Positions 27,381 to 40,660 of a stretch of DNA of 64,000 nucleotides are shown here, piece after piece. Positions within the stretch are counted from its first letter, which is position 1, and the number at the start of each line of letters is the position of its first letter. The position numbers were made by a program, and so were the translations under genes. The DNA comes from Lagopus muta (taxonomy: Eukaryota; Chordata; Aves; Galliformes; Phasianidae), in NCBI RefSeq assembly GCF_023343835.1, contig NC_064443.1:19107501-19171500 (forward strand). The letters run 5' to 3'. Below the pieces are notes generated by a model. It had not been told where the DNA came from. It was given only the letters and a program-made list of their open reading frames with translations, and searched no databases.

Positions 27381-30300
27381 CCACTGTCCCTTCACATTTG
27401 CATTGTGGAGCGGTGTTGAAAGGCAGCGTCGGGCACTTTCAGACAAAGCTAAACCAGAAGCATCCTCGTGCTCCAACTGCTGCTGTGCTGGCCTGCAGAG
27501 CACCCAGAGCCCCGTGCGTGCAGGCAAAGAGCGTGGAGCATCCTCAGCACCGACTGCTTCAGCCCACAGCTGCACCCCCACTGCTCCCTTCGTTAGCAGA
27601 ATTAGTAGCAGAAATAATCTAGTTAACGTTCCTTCGTTTTTCCTTCCGAACTCCAGAATTGCACCACGATGAGCCAACAGCACCGTTTGTCCTCATAAGT
27701 CACAGAAGGTATCCACTACATCTCTATTCACAACGCAGCAGTGCCCACTGCTGACATTTTCTAAGCTGTACTTTCAAGGGGAAAAGCCCGTACATCCTTC
27801 CCACCTCACTCAACTGTATTGTCCTTCTCATCTTGGCTCTGAAAAGTCATCCATTAAAGGGATGCACTTCTGTGCAGTACTGAGTCTCCACAATTACAGC
27901 AAAGTCAGTTCGTAGTGCCACTTCTCCCAGTGACTGTGTTCCTTTCTGTAATCCTGCTCGGTTTCTGAGAATGAAAGCAGCCCGGTGTTGAGGATGTTGT
28001 CCCAGAGCTGCCCTGGGAGATCGCAGCCTTGCAAAGTCCTCTCACAGAAAGGGAGAAGCCAAGTTCATACATTAAACTGAAACGCCTTCTTGATTTTGTG
28101 GGTTAGAGCGATTTCTGTCTCAGTGGAACTCAGACTTATCAGAAAATGCATCTGAGCATTCTAGAATTTCCTCAGCCATACAAAATGAAGGGGAAGACTT
28201 GAATGTGAATTCAGAAACCCAGCTGCATCTATATTCAAGTGGTTCAGCGGGAGCCACTCTCACGTACCCATCTCGGAGCTGCCCACAGAGGCAATACTGC
28301 AGCACGAAGATCTGCAGGCAGCCTGAGCAGTGCTGGCACAACTGCTTGAACTTCCCTGCCACCTCATTCTCCAGTGCCATTACTTTTTGTTGTAAGCAGA
28401 GAAACCAGGATCAGCTGCCTCGGTACCCGGGGCGGTGTTAACACTTGTGGTTGGAGTAGCAAAGTCATGCTGGACTTAAACAGCTGCAACCTAACAAATG
28501 CCATCTCACTTGAACACTCATCAGAACGTGGCTAAACTGTCTCAGAGGTCGTTAAAGAAACATTAAATGGAATTTGGCTTGGGCAGACCCGCAGCTTTCA
28601 GTGCAGCAATAAAAATATTTGTTCTGGTGCAATTTAGTTAAAAGCTAAGTGTTCTTGTTTTCCAAATATTTGTGAAGTGTAGAAGAAGATACATAATAAC
28701 TCTAAAGGAAAACAACTGAATTGTAACAGCACTGACTTTTCTTGCAGGATCACCTGTTGTATTTCCACCAGGCACTCAGGGCTAAGGAGGATTGTGTTCA
28801 GAGCAGCCCCACTAATAGGTGGGGTATCTCACCCTTCAGGCCATCTATCAGCCTCTAATTGTTGAAGACTAATGAAGGAGTTTACATACAGACTGGCTTA
28901 TGCTCAGTTCTGAGAGTTTTCCTATTGACATGAAAGGAAGGTCAAGCTCCAGCTGTCTGCTGCAGGGTTTGCTCCATGAAACGCCTATGTTTGATCATTG
29001 CTGGATAAAGAATAAAGAATTAATTTAGAGAATGCCTAAGAGAGGGCACTGAAGCGGGAGCAAGAATTAGGAACCTATACCTATACAGTCTGTCCTTCAG
29101 CTACACGTTGTTTTGATTTTTCATGCAGCAAAAACAAATAAATGCAAAATATAACACGATACATTAATGTCCTGCCTGTAAGGGATTGCAGTCTAATTAA
29201 GAAAGCAGCAGTGAGTAAAAGCTGCATGGCCAGGCCAAGCTGGAATGCCAGGAATTGAGCTGATTTCCTACCAGCAGCAGAGCAGGACTGCAGGTCCTCT
29301 GCTGGGGGATCTGCACAGCAAAGCACTGCAGTGCTCTGCTGCTGCCCGGCCCAGCTTCTGAGATCACGACTAATTTTAAAAAGGGAGAAGTGTAAAGAAA
29401 GGAAGGTGGGAACTCACTGAACTGGGAGCTCACCTCAGAGCAGCCCTGGAGGAGACGGCTTCGTGCAGCACTGCCAGCAGCAGGACAAGGCCCAGCAGCA
29501 GCTCAGATCGATGCTCGCCCATCCTTCTTCCTTCTGGAGCACAGAAGCGGCGCCTGGCTGGACGCAGTGCAGCATTGCAGAAGGGCTTCTGTAGAGATGA
29601 GAGGCCCTTCCCAGTGAATCCTGCTGTTGATTCCTGTACCCTGACTTCTTCCTGCACAGCCCCAGGCTTCTAGTGCCACTGTGATAGATGTCTGCTTTAC
29701 ATCCAGCCTCTACTCTCAGCTGGCGATACCCTCTGCTGGCCTTTGGTCACAGTGGGATATGGGATAAGCAGCTGAAATAATCCAGTGTCCCAGACCTCGT
29801 TGTACAGAAATGAGAAGAAAACAAGTAATCAGTCCTGTGTACAAGGGCCCAGGGCTGAATATTTCTCTGCTGGAAGAGAGATGTTACCTGACGGCAGTGT
29901 GCACATTATGGCTGCCCTGAACAGCCCTGTCATACCAGAGATCAACCTGAAACTTTTTCTGGTCCCTCATTAAGGAGAGGACAATCTGGAAACATTTCCT
30001 CTCCTGCATTTAATAGGGCAGTATACAACTCTTTGCATCAGTTAGGTGTAAAACTCTGCTCCCTGCCCTTGGGGGCTAGCTGGCATTCTTCAGAGCGAAA
30101 TGTACCTTTCCTCAGAGCTTATGTGTTGTCTCCATCCATTAAAATCACACACACTGCAGCATTCAAATGGATCGCCTGCAAGCAGGATGATGTTGCCTAT
30201 CAGCTGAGATTGGAGGGGATAGCACCTAACCAGCACAGTTATATGGTTCTTTCCTTAGCCATCCAGCAATGGAACACAGACACCACATACAGGAGAGCTC

Positions 30301-33300
30301 TGGAATGGATGTGCTTTCACTATGACAGCTGGATTCCCCAAATTTAGGCCTGGCTACTGCACGTAAGAGCAGGCGTAGGAACAGAGCACAGGGCAGGCAG
30401 CATTCAGCCCTGCAGGAGCCGGATCTGCTCTCCCTGTTCACACCCTTAATGAGTGTCACATTAGCCAGAACCTACTCATGTAGAAAGATGTCTCTTGTCA
30501 AGAGTTAATTATTAATAGATAAATTCAACAGAGAATTTTAATAAGAGATAAGATTAACCCAATTCAGGTATTCCAAACGTAGATATCATCTCTACATTAA
30601 TCTGCCTGGCTCTTTAAGCATTTCTTTCATGTCTATTGGTATATATCTGAATACTCTATTGCAGAACTGATGCTGCATTCTTCCTCCTATTATCCGGGCA
30701 TTAACTTTTTTAGACAATCTTGGCTTTGGGTGACACAAATGCTTTGCTATATCAATGCTGTTCAAATTGTAAGCTTCTCTGAGGGACAGGAAAAGAGCAA
30801 GTTGGAGGGTGGGATCCACATGCCTGGTAAGAAAGGGACTCAATGCATACCTAACACTGCTGGCCCAGGGAATGAAGTCAGACCCCCAGGAAGGCAAGCA
30901 GGGCACACCAGGACTGGGGCTTCATTTCAGTGACCATTGGCCACTTCTCAACGGGCAAAATCACATTTCAAGGATTCACAAACAAATTTTACTAATATAA
31001 GTCAAGTCAAGGGTGTGAACAACCATCTAATCAGTTTGCAGTGGAAAGCAAAAGAAGCCAGACATTCTAGAATGGCTGATGCCATTTTGGTTTTAGAGGT
31101 GGCATAAAAGTCTAAATGAAACACATTTGCTTTTCAAAGAAATATTGAAAAGTTTCCAGTAAGAGTTCCTTGCTTCTCCTTTCCTTCATTCCTCCCTCCC
31201 TTCTCCTTCCTGTAAACGTTTCAAGCTCTGATTTTGATCAGCATCTAGGAAAATACTTGTAAAGCCCATCTAATATTTACAGATGGTTAGTGGCAGGAAT
31301 AGTAACTTCCTCCTGCACTTCGCAGTGGGTGTCTCACGCTTCATATTTCCCCAAGCCTGTCACCATGTGTGACATCACTCTGGGAAGCCAAAATAAAAAT
31401 GAATCACTTGTGAAGCTCCCCCATCTCCTCTCTGTCAGCTTTTCCAAATCGCATCAGAGGGGGCTGATAAAGAAGCAGGTTTCCCTCAGGAAGAGCAGAT
31501 CAGGCACACTGTGTGCCTGCAGGGAGCTCTGCTGCACTCCCTGCAATGCCTGGGGCTGTGCATGGTCAGTGCTGCGCCCGGCTGGATCACCACTATGGGA
31601 ACGTTTCTCCTCTCTTCTATTTTTAAGGGGCAGAGATTGTTCTCTGAGGAGTGAAAAAGAAATATGTAAAGAATCACCCAGTCTCTCCTACAGGATGTTT
31701 TTTCATTACTATCTAAGGCGAGGTCTCTGCATTAAGTTGTCAGATACTCAGATTTTCCATCTTCTGAGCCAAACCTTTCAGTTCTTTCTCAATCAAAATT
31801 CCAATTGATCTGTCCTTACTTATTTTAACTAAGTACAATCAGATTACAGCCAGGTTAAAACACGAGTAAAAGCTCTTTGGAGGATGGGCTGCTGTGTGGA
31901 AATGCCACTGTCAGGTTTTTCTGAAGAAACATCCCTGCTGTGCAGGCAGACCTGGTTCTGCTTTTGGAACATCACTGGCATGAATCAACAAAGGCTGCAT
32001 TTCCATGGGGACCCATTGCCCACACCAGGGAGTTCAGCTGCTGCCCAGGTGCAGGGCTGGCACTGCAGGCTGGGAGGAGCCTTGGTGGTGTTCTCACTTT
32101 CTCTGTATTCTTTCTTTTAAGAATTAGGGCAATACAAGCTCACACAGCTCTCCTCCAGAAAACAATCTGTTTTGACACCTATGGCATGATGGGGTGGTAT
32201 AATGACCTCCAGCAAGCCTTTCCCTTGCCAGGGATCTGTCAGTTCTTTGCCAATCTATGATTATTCTTACAAAGTTCATTGCAATGTGCACACTTAAAGA
32301 TCTGCAATGCAATCCCACGAGCAGAACCCAGCAGTGCATCCCCAGGCTGCAGTGCCCCACCATCTGTGGGCCTGGTGCTTCCCCCTGATCTGTGCGACTC
32401 AAATCAAAAGTGCAGAAGGAGCAGCCCTGGCATGAATGTTAATCACCAGCGTTCCATCCTCAGAAACGTGCTGCAAATCCCCTTGAGCCTCAGCTCTCTC
32501 ACAGCATGAAGGTGGATTAGGGACGGACTCACTTTGTTTTTACTGGAGCAAAGTTCCTGCTGGCTGCTGAGGAATCGAACACCACTTCAACATCTGCAGC
32601 CTCCCTCAGGGACAAACCTGGGATGTCACAGCACCAAATCACACTGAGCCCCATGTTCCTGCTGGCTGCAGAGGCTGCACTTCTCACTGCAGCAGGGCTC
32701 AGGAACTGCAGCTCTGGCACCAGCATGGCAAGCTGTGCCCCATCAGCTTCTGCACGATGGGAGAATTATTGCTACAGGAAAAGAGCCAAGGACACAGTGC
32801 TGTTTTGGCAACCTCCTGCTGGGTGGCTCTGGGAGAGGTGTGAATGCAACCAGTAACCCCTGGCTCCCCAGAGCTGGGACACTGGATCGGGTCTTAATGA
32901 GACCTTTGCCTTGGGTCTCCAGGGGCTCTTCGCCATAGGAGGTGGTGCTGTGGGCCATGTGTTATAAGCAAGGCCTTTATACTCAGGCAGACACATAGGT
33001 GAGAGAAATTTGGCTGAAGTAACCCCAGTTTTGCTGCTGGCGTCCCTACGGAGCAGCAAACTCTTCTGCTGTCCATGGGAGTCACAAAAAAATGTTACTG
33101 TGTTCATAACCAAGGGATTATTGATTCTAATTTCAAACTTAAATCAAGAAAGAAGGTTCAATAGAGAAGTAGTGTCGTTCATTACCTCACAATTCATTAA
33201 ATACAGAGGAGTCCACATCTCTGGCAGAATGGCTTTAAAAATCAATATAGGAATATTTTACGAGAAACTACAGATAAAAATTAGAGGCATTTAAAAATGA

Positions 33301-33531
33301 GTTTGCCCAGAGTGAGTGTGATATTGGGAAAACCAAGGAAGGGAAAAGCACTCACCAGATACACTTGGGAACAGTTTGTCAAACAGGGAACTCTGCAGGC
33401 TCCTCAGGAATTACTGATGACAGAACTTTACAGCACATCATGGAGCAAGGGAAGAAAGCATGAAATGAAGCAGTACTCAAGAAGCCATGAAAGTTGTGCA
33501 AAACCATGGGTGCAAAACCAGAGGGAAGCCA

Positions 33532-33546
33532 GGTGCCCCCTGGCAG
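33532..33546 (-). promoter_or_regulatory. CTCF-like motif, - orientation
   Basis: The reverse complement reads CTGCCAGGGGGCACC: 13 of 15 matches to the CTCF core, with the central CCAGGGGGC intact. Weaker evidence than the 27.3-kb motif because it lies outside a CpG-rich block. Confidence 0.45.
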
Positions 33547-35254
33547 CTACAGGGACACAGAGAACTCCCAGTCACCATCTGTGCCTCCATCGTGGTGCTG
33601 GGAGGTGAGACAGGAGCAAGAAGAAAGACCCAGACCCAGCTGGCATCTTCCACAGCCTGCTCGCATCCCTTGTATCCAGAAAAGAAAGGAATCAGGATTT
33701 ATTTTCCTCTTAATAAAGCAGGTTTACAGGCAGCCTTCCCTCTGTGTTACACCACTGAAATGAAACCAATGACAGACAAAAGACTACGTGAGGAGAACCA
33801 AAGCGTTGCAATCTTGAGCTCTTCATTGTGATCCAACTAAGTGTGACTACTTTGCCATTAAAAAGGAGGAATTATATATAACACCAGTTAAGCAAAGACT
33901 AGAAAAATTACACGTACAGGACTGGGGTGTGCTGGGATGGTGCTCCTGGGCAGGGCAGAACAGCCAGGCCCTCAGCCCCACAGCTCCCCACACCTCCTGC
34001 CTGAAGCAGCTCCCCACAATGCCTGCTGATGCCACCTCTGTCTGCTCAGAGGTATTTTATACCAACTCCTCATGAATATTTAGCAGTTCACCAGGACATT
34101 CCTGTAAATCAATTTTAAACAGGTGGGGAACATTTTCTTAAAGCCAATTTTGAGTTTGCAAATGCTGGAAGCCTCATTAGAAGAATTACAAGTAATACGC
34201 CATTAACGTGTCCAACAAAAAGAAATTAATTCTGAAGATGAACTACAAATGAACTTCAGATCAAGAATTGTCTGTGGAAATCACATTGTGATGAAGAGAA
34301 TAGTGAATACTGGCAACTCAGGACAAGAAAATGAGGCAGAATGAGCGAGTAAATTACTTCTGCATGTGCTGTGGCTGGGCTGAGCCTGCCACTGAGACGT
34401 GTGCTATTACTGTAGAAATAAACTTTTTTGTTTTCATGCCCTGACCCAGCATTTCAGTGATGATTAGTCTATTTTTCAAGACTGTAAGAAAAGGACAGGA
34501 TAGATGAGAATAAAGAAGAAGCATCAGGCTAAAACCAGCTCCCAGAAATGGAGATCATGGAGAGCACAGCTCCAGCAGTGTGTTCTCCACAACCTGAGAT
34601 GCTCCTCACTCAGCTGTGCTGGGACAGCCCCTGCCCTTCCATCCTGCCCCCAGGCTCCCATGCCCTGTGGCTGGTGCCCATGCTTTGCTCCCAGACCTCA
34701 GAAGATTGAGCATCATTATCTTCACTGCTGTGCTGTGAGAGGTAAGGACTTTCTCACCTGAACGATTAAAACAAAAGCAAGGCGCGTGCATTGCTCCATC
34801 GGGAATGCAGCAGCACGAGCACAGCATCCAAGCACCGCTTGGCAGCGTCAGGCAGTGGCAGAGCACAGCCTGCTCAGCAGGACTCGCTGGTGCCCTCCTG
34901 CTGTCTTTCAATGACAAAATGACCGTCTGGGCCAAAAAGGACCTGCTGGACCAAAGCAGGAGCTTTAATGAAGCAGGGTGGCCGTGGCTGCCCCGCTCCG
35001 GGCACACATCAGCTCCAGCTGCCCACATCCTCACTCACGCCTTCCCCTGCATTGCTCGCGTGTCTCCCTAGATGGCGAATGCTACCTTGCTTAACGAAGT
35101 CACTCCTCAACATTTTCACATTCAGGCGTGCACTTCTTGACTCTAATTTACACTCAACACTGGTATGTGAGCATTATTCTAATTCCTGTTATCATCGGCG
35201 TTACAGCTGGAACAATCAGTGCGGTGCAAAGGCAATACAGAGTGAAATGACCAA

Positions 35255-35507
35255 AAGGAAAAGAATGCCTACCTGTCTCAAAGATCTCAGCTCATGGGGA
35301 AAAGCTCCACAAGGGATGAATCTGCAAAACCAGAGACCTTTCCCCACTGCCAGTCAGCCCTTAAATGAGGTCTAGGAGAGGTGCAGCCAGGTTCCACCCC
35401 TTCTGATCACACCGCTGCATTGCCTTCACCTGTGCTCCCAGGCCTGACCCGGTCCTTTCCCAGGTGCTCAGTCAGTGGGTCAGGCCGTGACTCAGCAGTT
35501 CCCATAG
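35255..35507 (-). mobile_element. LTR-like interspersed repeat, copy 3
   Basis: Sense strand minus, closest to the copy in LMCD1 intron 1; shared blocks include TCAGTCAGTGGGTCAGGCCG and GGTCTAGGAGAGGTGCAGCC as read on +. TATA-like ATTTAAGGG complements 35358-35366 and a donor-like ACAG|GTAGGC lies at 35272-35267, about 88 bases downstream. The sense 5' edge is at CTATGGGAACTGCTGAG, beyond which the copies no longer match. Confidence 0.72.
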
Positions 35508-38500
35508 AGCAGAGCTCAGAGAAAGCCTGTGCTTCTGAAATGCTGAAACAGACCTCACTAATGGCTCTTAGACACGTGACCGCATCACTCATGGCGTTAT
35601 CACAGTTTAACAAGCTGCAGAAATAATTGGTTATCAGTCAACAAAGAAATCTGAAGTGATCAAGGATGCATTTCTCAAACTTTCCAATTGGAAAAGAAAT
35701 AAAATCACTGCTCATCTTTTCCTGATTTTCAAAATACAAACCAGGACTCGTAGATGCGGAGATTTCAAGCCAACCTTTGTTCACTTCTGAACGTTTCAGG
35801 TTGCTCTGACCACAGCCTGTGCTTTGCTTTCTTTGAGGGATCCAGGCGCAATCTGGGCCTAGCAGCTGTTCTCCCTTCAGCCCAGAAAACACCTGAAAAA
35901 TAACCACAGCCTTCAGATTTTGGACTGTTTTCATATTTCTCATCTGAGTTGACTTAGGACTTATGCTACAAAACCATTGCACAGGTTATGTTTGGGGCTT
36001 CAGTGACCTCCTGATGTGATGCTAAGGGCTGCCAAAGGGACAGCAGCTGACTGCAGGCAGTGGATGAGGCTCTGTTGGCCAGGGAGAGCCCACGGGCCCC
36101 TCCTGCACACAGCCAGCATCTCTGCTTGTCTGGGCTTTGAAGTAGAACAGGTAGGTGAAATCTTGACAAAAGCAGGAGCCAATCCTGAGACAAGAGTCCC
36201 TTTACATGCACTTGTGCAGAGACCCTTCAGAGTGGAGCATTGACACACTGCAGACCTCTGCTTAGGCTGCTAATGGTGCATATTTACCAACACAGAGAGT
36301 GGGACTCCTCTGTATCCCAGGAGACCACAGAGTGATCCCTGCACCCACGGGACAGAGATGTGCAAGTAATGCAGCGCCCACGCCAGAACCACCCTGCGAG
36401 TCTTCAAACCCTCCATGGAAGGCGCCTTCCTTTCCTTACCAACTGATTTTCTCACTCTGGGTCAGGATGTTTAAATCCGATGCAAAGCTGCACACAATCA
36501 GTTCAATGAAGATCCACGGTGCACTTTGAAATCCTCAGATAACAGGCAGTGTATAAATGCAATACATTACATTTCCAAGAGGAGTTGGGCAAGATAAAAA
36601 ACTCCACTCCCCCGTTTGCATTTTAGGCAAATTGGAAGGATCTGGGACCGAAGTACATTCTAGAATACATTCAGATGTAGATATTCAGCTTTAATTACTC
36701 GGGACAGAACTGCACCCTGTGCCCAACAGCATGGGCGAAGGCTCTTCTCACTTTGTGGCCTCTGCTTCACAAACCCATTTATGATTTAGGTAATGAGGTA
36801 ATGTGTGTATGCGTACCCACGTATACGAAGGGTTTTATGCCTAGTTTGATTTTAGAAATAGAGTTTCCAATGCTGCAAACACTTCTACTCAAATGTATGT
36901 AATTAATGCCACAGGGATCACCGAAGGAAAACAAAGTGCTTTCCCAAAGAAGATGGGGACCATCCTCCATTACAAGCCAAGATTTGGTAGAGATATTTCT
37001 CACATGAGCGCTCAGTTGAGAAATTACCAAGTAAGTAAACCCAGAGTAAGAACTGCTGGTTTTCTTCAGTGCCCATTTTGCTTTCAGCACAGACTTGTTT
37101 ATGGGATTTGTTGGAGTCCCTCTGGAGTCAGCAGTCGAGTGTAAATTAAATGGGGTGACATAGCACGGGTCCCTTCAGTTCTTGTGTCAAAAACCCCTTT
37201 GTGTGTATCTGGGTGGATCTGGAGGCCAGGCAGACCTGCAGCACAGCACTGAGGATGGGCGCGTTGCTGCTGCAGTGATTTATCTCCTGGAGCAGCCAGG
37301 TTCTCACCGGGCTGCAGAATGCATCTGGACCGGCCTAATGAGCACATTCCTCACCATCAGAGGCTGCAGAGGGCTTGCGAATATTTCAGACGTGATTCAC
37401 ACAGCCAAAAGGCCTTGTTTACTGATCTGCTATTTATACCTAGCTCAATTAAAGCTCTTTGGAAAAAAAATAAAATCAAAGATTCCAACACTGGCAGCGC
37501 TGATGGAAGTGAGTCTCACCTCATTAAAAAGGTTAGGAAAACAACATTAATAATTTTGATCGTTACTTTTGGGCATATTTATGTCCCAGTCTGTGCTCAG
37601 CCCCATCAAGGCCCCGTGCAGAGCGGTGCTGACAGCAGTGAGGTGGATGCCAGGCCAAGCAGCCACCAGCCCTGCTCCTGTGGGGCAAACTGAGGGGACC
37701 TCAGCAGCAGTGAGGGGGCCCAGCACTGTGAGCAGGGCTGTGCTGAGCCCAGCTCAGCTCCTGCAGCTCCAGAGCAGAAATCTGGCCAGGTACTGGCATG
37801 TTCCATCCTTGGGCAGAGAGGTGCAAAGTGCAGTTTCCTGGAGCCTTCATGGTAGAATTAAATACCAAACTTTGGAAGTCCCATGAATGTTTGCACTCCT
37901 TGAGGTCCATGAAGCAGCTAGGACTTGTTAAGGTTCAAAGAGCACAGCCCTGCTGCCCATCAGAGAGGAGGAAGCCGGTAGATGAGTGTGAACATTCACG
38001 TGGCAGTGAGCACTGACATCAATATTCAGGCATTAATTAGTGGTGGAAAGAAGGCACAGCGGTTCTTATGTAGCATCTTAAAATTATGGACCCATTAAAT
38101 AATAAAGGTTTTGTTCCTTTATTACACCATTAATAAATTTTAAACCACCATATCTATAAAAAAATACAGTTCAGTCGGGTGGAAAGCAGACTAATGCAGG
38201 TTTAGAAAGAGTGCAACAAATTACAAATGCTTCCTACTTCATCAGCATTACGGAATACTATTAATTTTAAAAATAGCTTTTAAAAACATACGTGGCATGC
38301 CATCATGGAGATGGCTGCGTTTCAATACATCATCCCGACAACTCCTTCCACAGCAGTGAGTTACGCAGGCTCCCAAGCTCTGTTTTGCAAATGTGCTCCG
38401 TCCCACACTGCAGCTAAAACTTAAAGGAAGCAGTTTTGGCAGCTGATTCAGGGCTGTGCTCCGCTGGGACCTCAGAGCAGGGCTGCATACAGGCACGCCA

Positions 38501-39252
38501 AGGGGCAGATGGGCCATTCCCTGCTGCTGTGCCTCCCAGGGCAGCAGATACCCCAGCACACCCAGCCCAGCTGCAGACTGACCGTTAGTGCTCATTTTGG
38601 ATGGTTAAAAATAAAGAGGTTAATGGAAAACCCTAATGTAACAGAGTTGCTGCTTTAAAATACTTTGTGTGTACACGTTTTCAGTGCTAATTGGCATGGG
38701 TGTCCATAGAATGGTGCATTATGCCTGCCTAAATGATGAAGGAGGCAGTTGCCATAGCAAGGAGTGTTTTTATTGACTGCTTAAAGGAAAGAGACACATA
38801 AAACCAGAGGTAAGGCCAGAAAATAAATTAGAAAAACCCCTGGGTAGCTCCAGCTTACACTTGAGCTTTCTTTCATTCTTCCTGTGTTATTATTATTCAG
38901 CTGCATGGTTCTGTACCACGCACAGAGCAGCAGCTGCAGCCCAGGCAGAGCTTTGCATCCTGGGGGCAGGGGGACAGGAGCACAGGAGCACAGGGGCTTC
39001 TCCTGCATGCACTGAGCTGCAGGTCCTGCTCACACTTCTGCAGCTGCACCACTCCTGGCTTTCCATCCCGATATTTCAGTGCAGCACAGCTGCACTCAGT
39101 GTACTTGCAGAGCAGGATGGTACTTACAGAGCACGTATCGATGCACGCGTGTTCCCTAGTCACATTTTCTTTTGTTTAATAACATAAGAATATCCCTAAA
39201 TTTAATCACAGCTTACTGGGTGCTAATTCAACCAAAAAGGCCAGAATTTGCT

Positions 39253-39312
39253 AGAAAGCAGATTGTTTTCTCTATAAGCATCAGAAAGCAGATGTTTTCG
39301 CTGTGAGCACTA
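39253..39312. repeat. Diverged 30-bp tandem duplication
   Basis: AGAAAGCAGATTGTTTTCTC (39253 onward) is followed by a second copy AGAAAGCAGATGTTTTCGCT (39283 onward); several substitutions separate them, so the duplication is old. Confidence 0.7.
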
Positions 39313-39999
39313 GAATGATGATCAAACTCTAAATAAAGCCATAATGATAATGTTAGCAAAATCGGCTGTGTCGTTACTTTGTCTCTTACAAAAAGCAGAA
39401 TTGTCCACCTGGAAATGAGCATCTCCATTCCCCATGTCAGGGTCCGTCCAGTGTCCCTCTGCTCATGCCCTCCTGCAGCACTCTCAGCAGTTTAACGGTG
39501 CATTCATCCTTGCTCTGCCCAAGCCATGAGCAGGGTCCTCTGACAGGACACACAGCTCATATGATGGCCATCAGCTGCTGCTGGACACATTCAGTTTGTT
39601 TGCACAGCACCCAGCGTGCTCCAAGCTGTGACACCCATCTCTCATTTTTCCTATTCTGTTATGATCAACTCCTATTATTCAAGAGTATTTCAGCTCCATT
39701 CATGATGATACACAGACAAATTCTGCACTCTGCACAGCCATTCTGAGTGTAAGCTATCTAGCTTAAATACAAGATCATTTCTGCTCTGAGCAAATGAGAA
39801 GAGACTTTCTGTTTTGCACATCACTGAGCAATACGTTTTGGCATTGTTTATTTTACCGAGCCTACTTGAGAGAATTAAAATATTAATACACTGGTGCCAT
39901 TTAGGTAGTAACCAGAGTATGTCTCTCATTTATAATAATTTCCCAGGAGGGAGATACTTTGAAGACCAATCAGAGAACAAAGGTAACTTCGACTTTTAG

Positions 40000-40660
40000 C
40001 AGGATGAAACGTCCCCCTTCGCCCCTCCCAGGCTGAGACACGGTTACAGACTTCGGTGCTACGTTCCCCAGCGATCACCAGCACCGGCAGCATCGCCCCG
40101 TCCTGTGGCAGCTCTCCCGCTCCTGCGCCGCTTCCCATCTTCTCTGTGCTCAGGGCGTAAATGCGGCAGGGGCAGAGCGCAGCTTTTCTCACGCCACAGG
40201 AAATCCTGCTGGGGGAGCCGCAGGGCGGTCAGCACACGGAGCTTTCAGGAAGGAGTTCGCTTTCAGCGGGGCGTGCGGCGCTGCGCTGTGTGCAGGCAGG
40301 TCACCGCCAGTCACCGCAGGAAACGAGCGTAGCAGGCTGCGGGGCCCCGCTCCGGGATGGGGCACCGCATGGGCTCAGGTGGGCTCAGTGCCCACCGCCC
40401 GCTGCGTCTTTGTGACCTCTGCTGTGGGGCAGCGAAAGGAAACGTGCCCCTGCTGCCGACGCCCCACGGCAGAGGTCAGCCGTGATGAAAACACAAGGGC
40501 TCTGTCGTTCAGACGTGCTGATCTCCACACGGCCTCTCTGCGGACAGAGACGTGTCTCGGTACCCCATCCATCTCAGCCCTGACTCCAACCTCGAGCTCC
40601 CCGAAGCAGCGCCGAGCCCGGAGGAGGCATCTTTCCTAGTGACGGGTCTGAGGACTTACA
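40000..40660. promoter_or_regulatory. CpG-rich block about 4 kb upstream of LMCD1
   Basis: CpG dinucleotides are frequent over about 650 bases, in contrast with both flanks. No protein exon is recognised. Candidates are a distal enhancer/alternative promoter of LMCD1 or the promoter of an antisense lncRNA (humans have LMCD1-AS1 upstream), but nothing here decides which. It contains the long inverted repeat at 40413-40478. Confidence 0.5.
40413..40478. repeat. 18-bp inverted repeat (hairpin) in the CpG-rich block
   Basis: TGACCTCTGCTGTGGGGC (40413-40430) and GCCCCACGGCAGAGGTCA (40461-40478) are complementary at 17 of 18 positions, the exception being a T-G wobble pair, around a 30-base loop. 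It could be an RNA hairpin, a cruciform or a foldback remnant. Confidence 0.75.

Larger units (their letters stand above)
27381..39999. other. Intergenic DNA, no gene recognised
   Basis: No supported exon. It holds a CTCF-like motif (33532-33546), an LTR-like copy (35255-35507) and a diverged ~30-bp tandem duplication (39253-39312). Open frames are short and cluster in locally GC-rich stretches. Nothing else was recognised. Confidence 0.7.

Noticed and set aside
29726-29740. CTCF-like GCCAGCAGAGGGTATC on the minus strand
   Set aside because: The 3' half of the motif (GGC-R-S) is broken and there is no CpG context; too weak to list.
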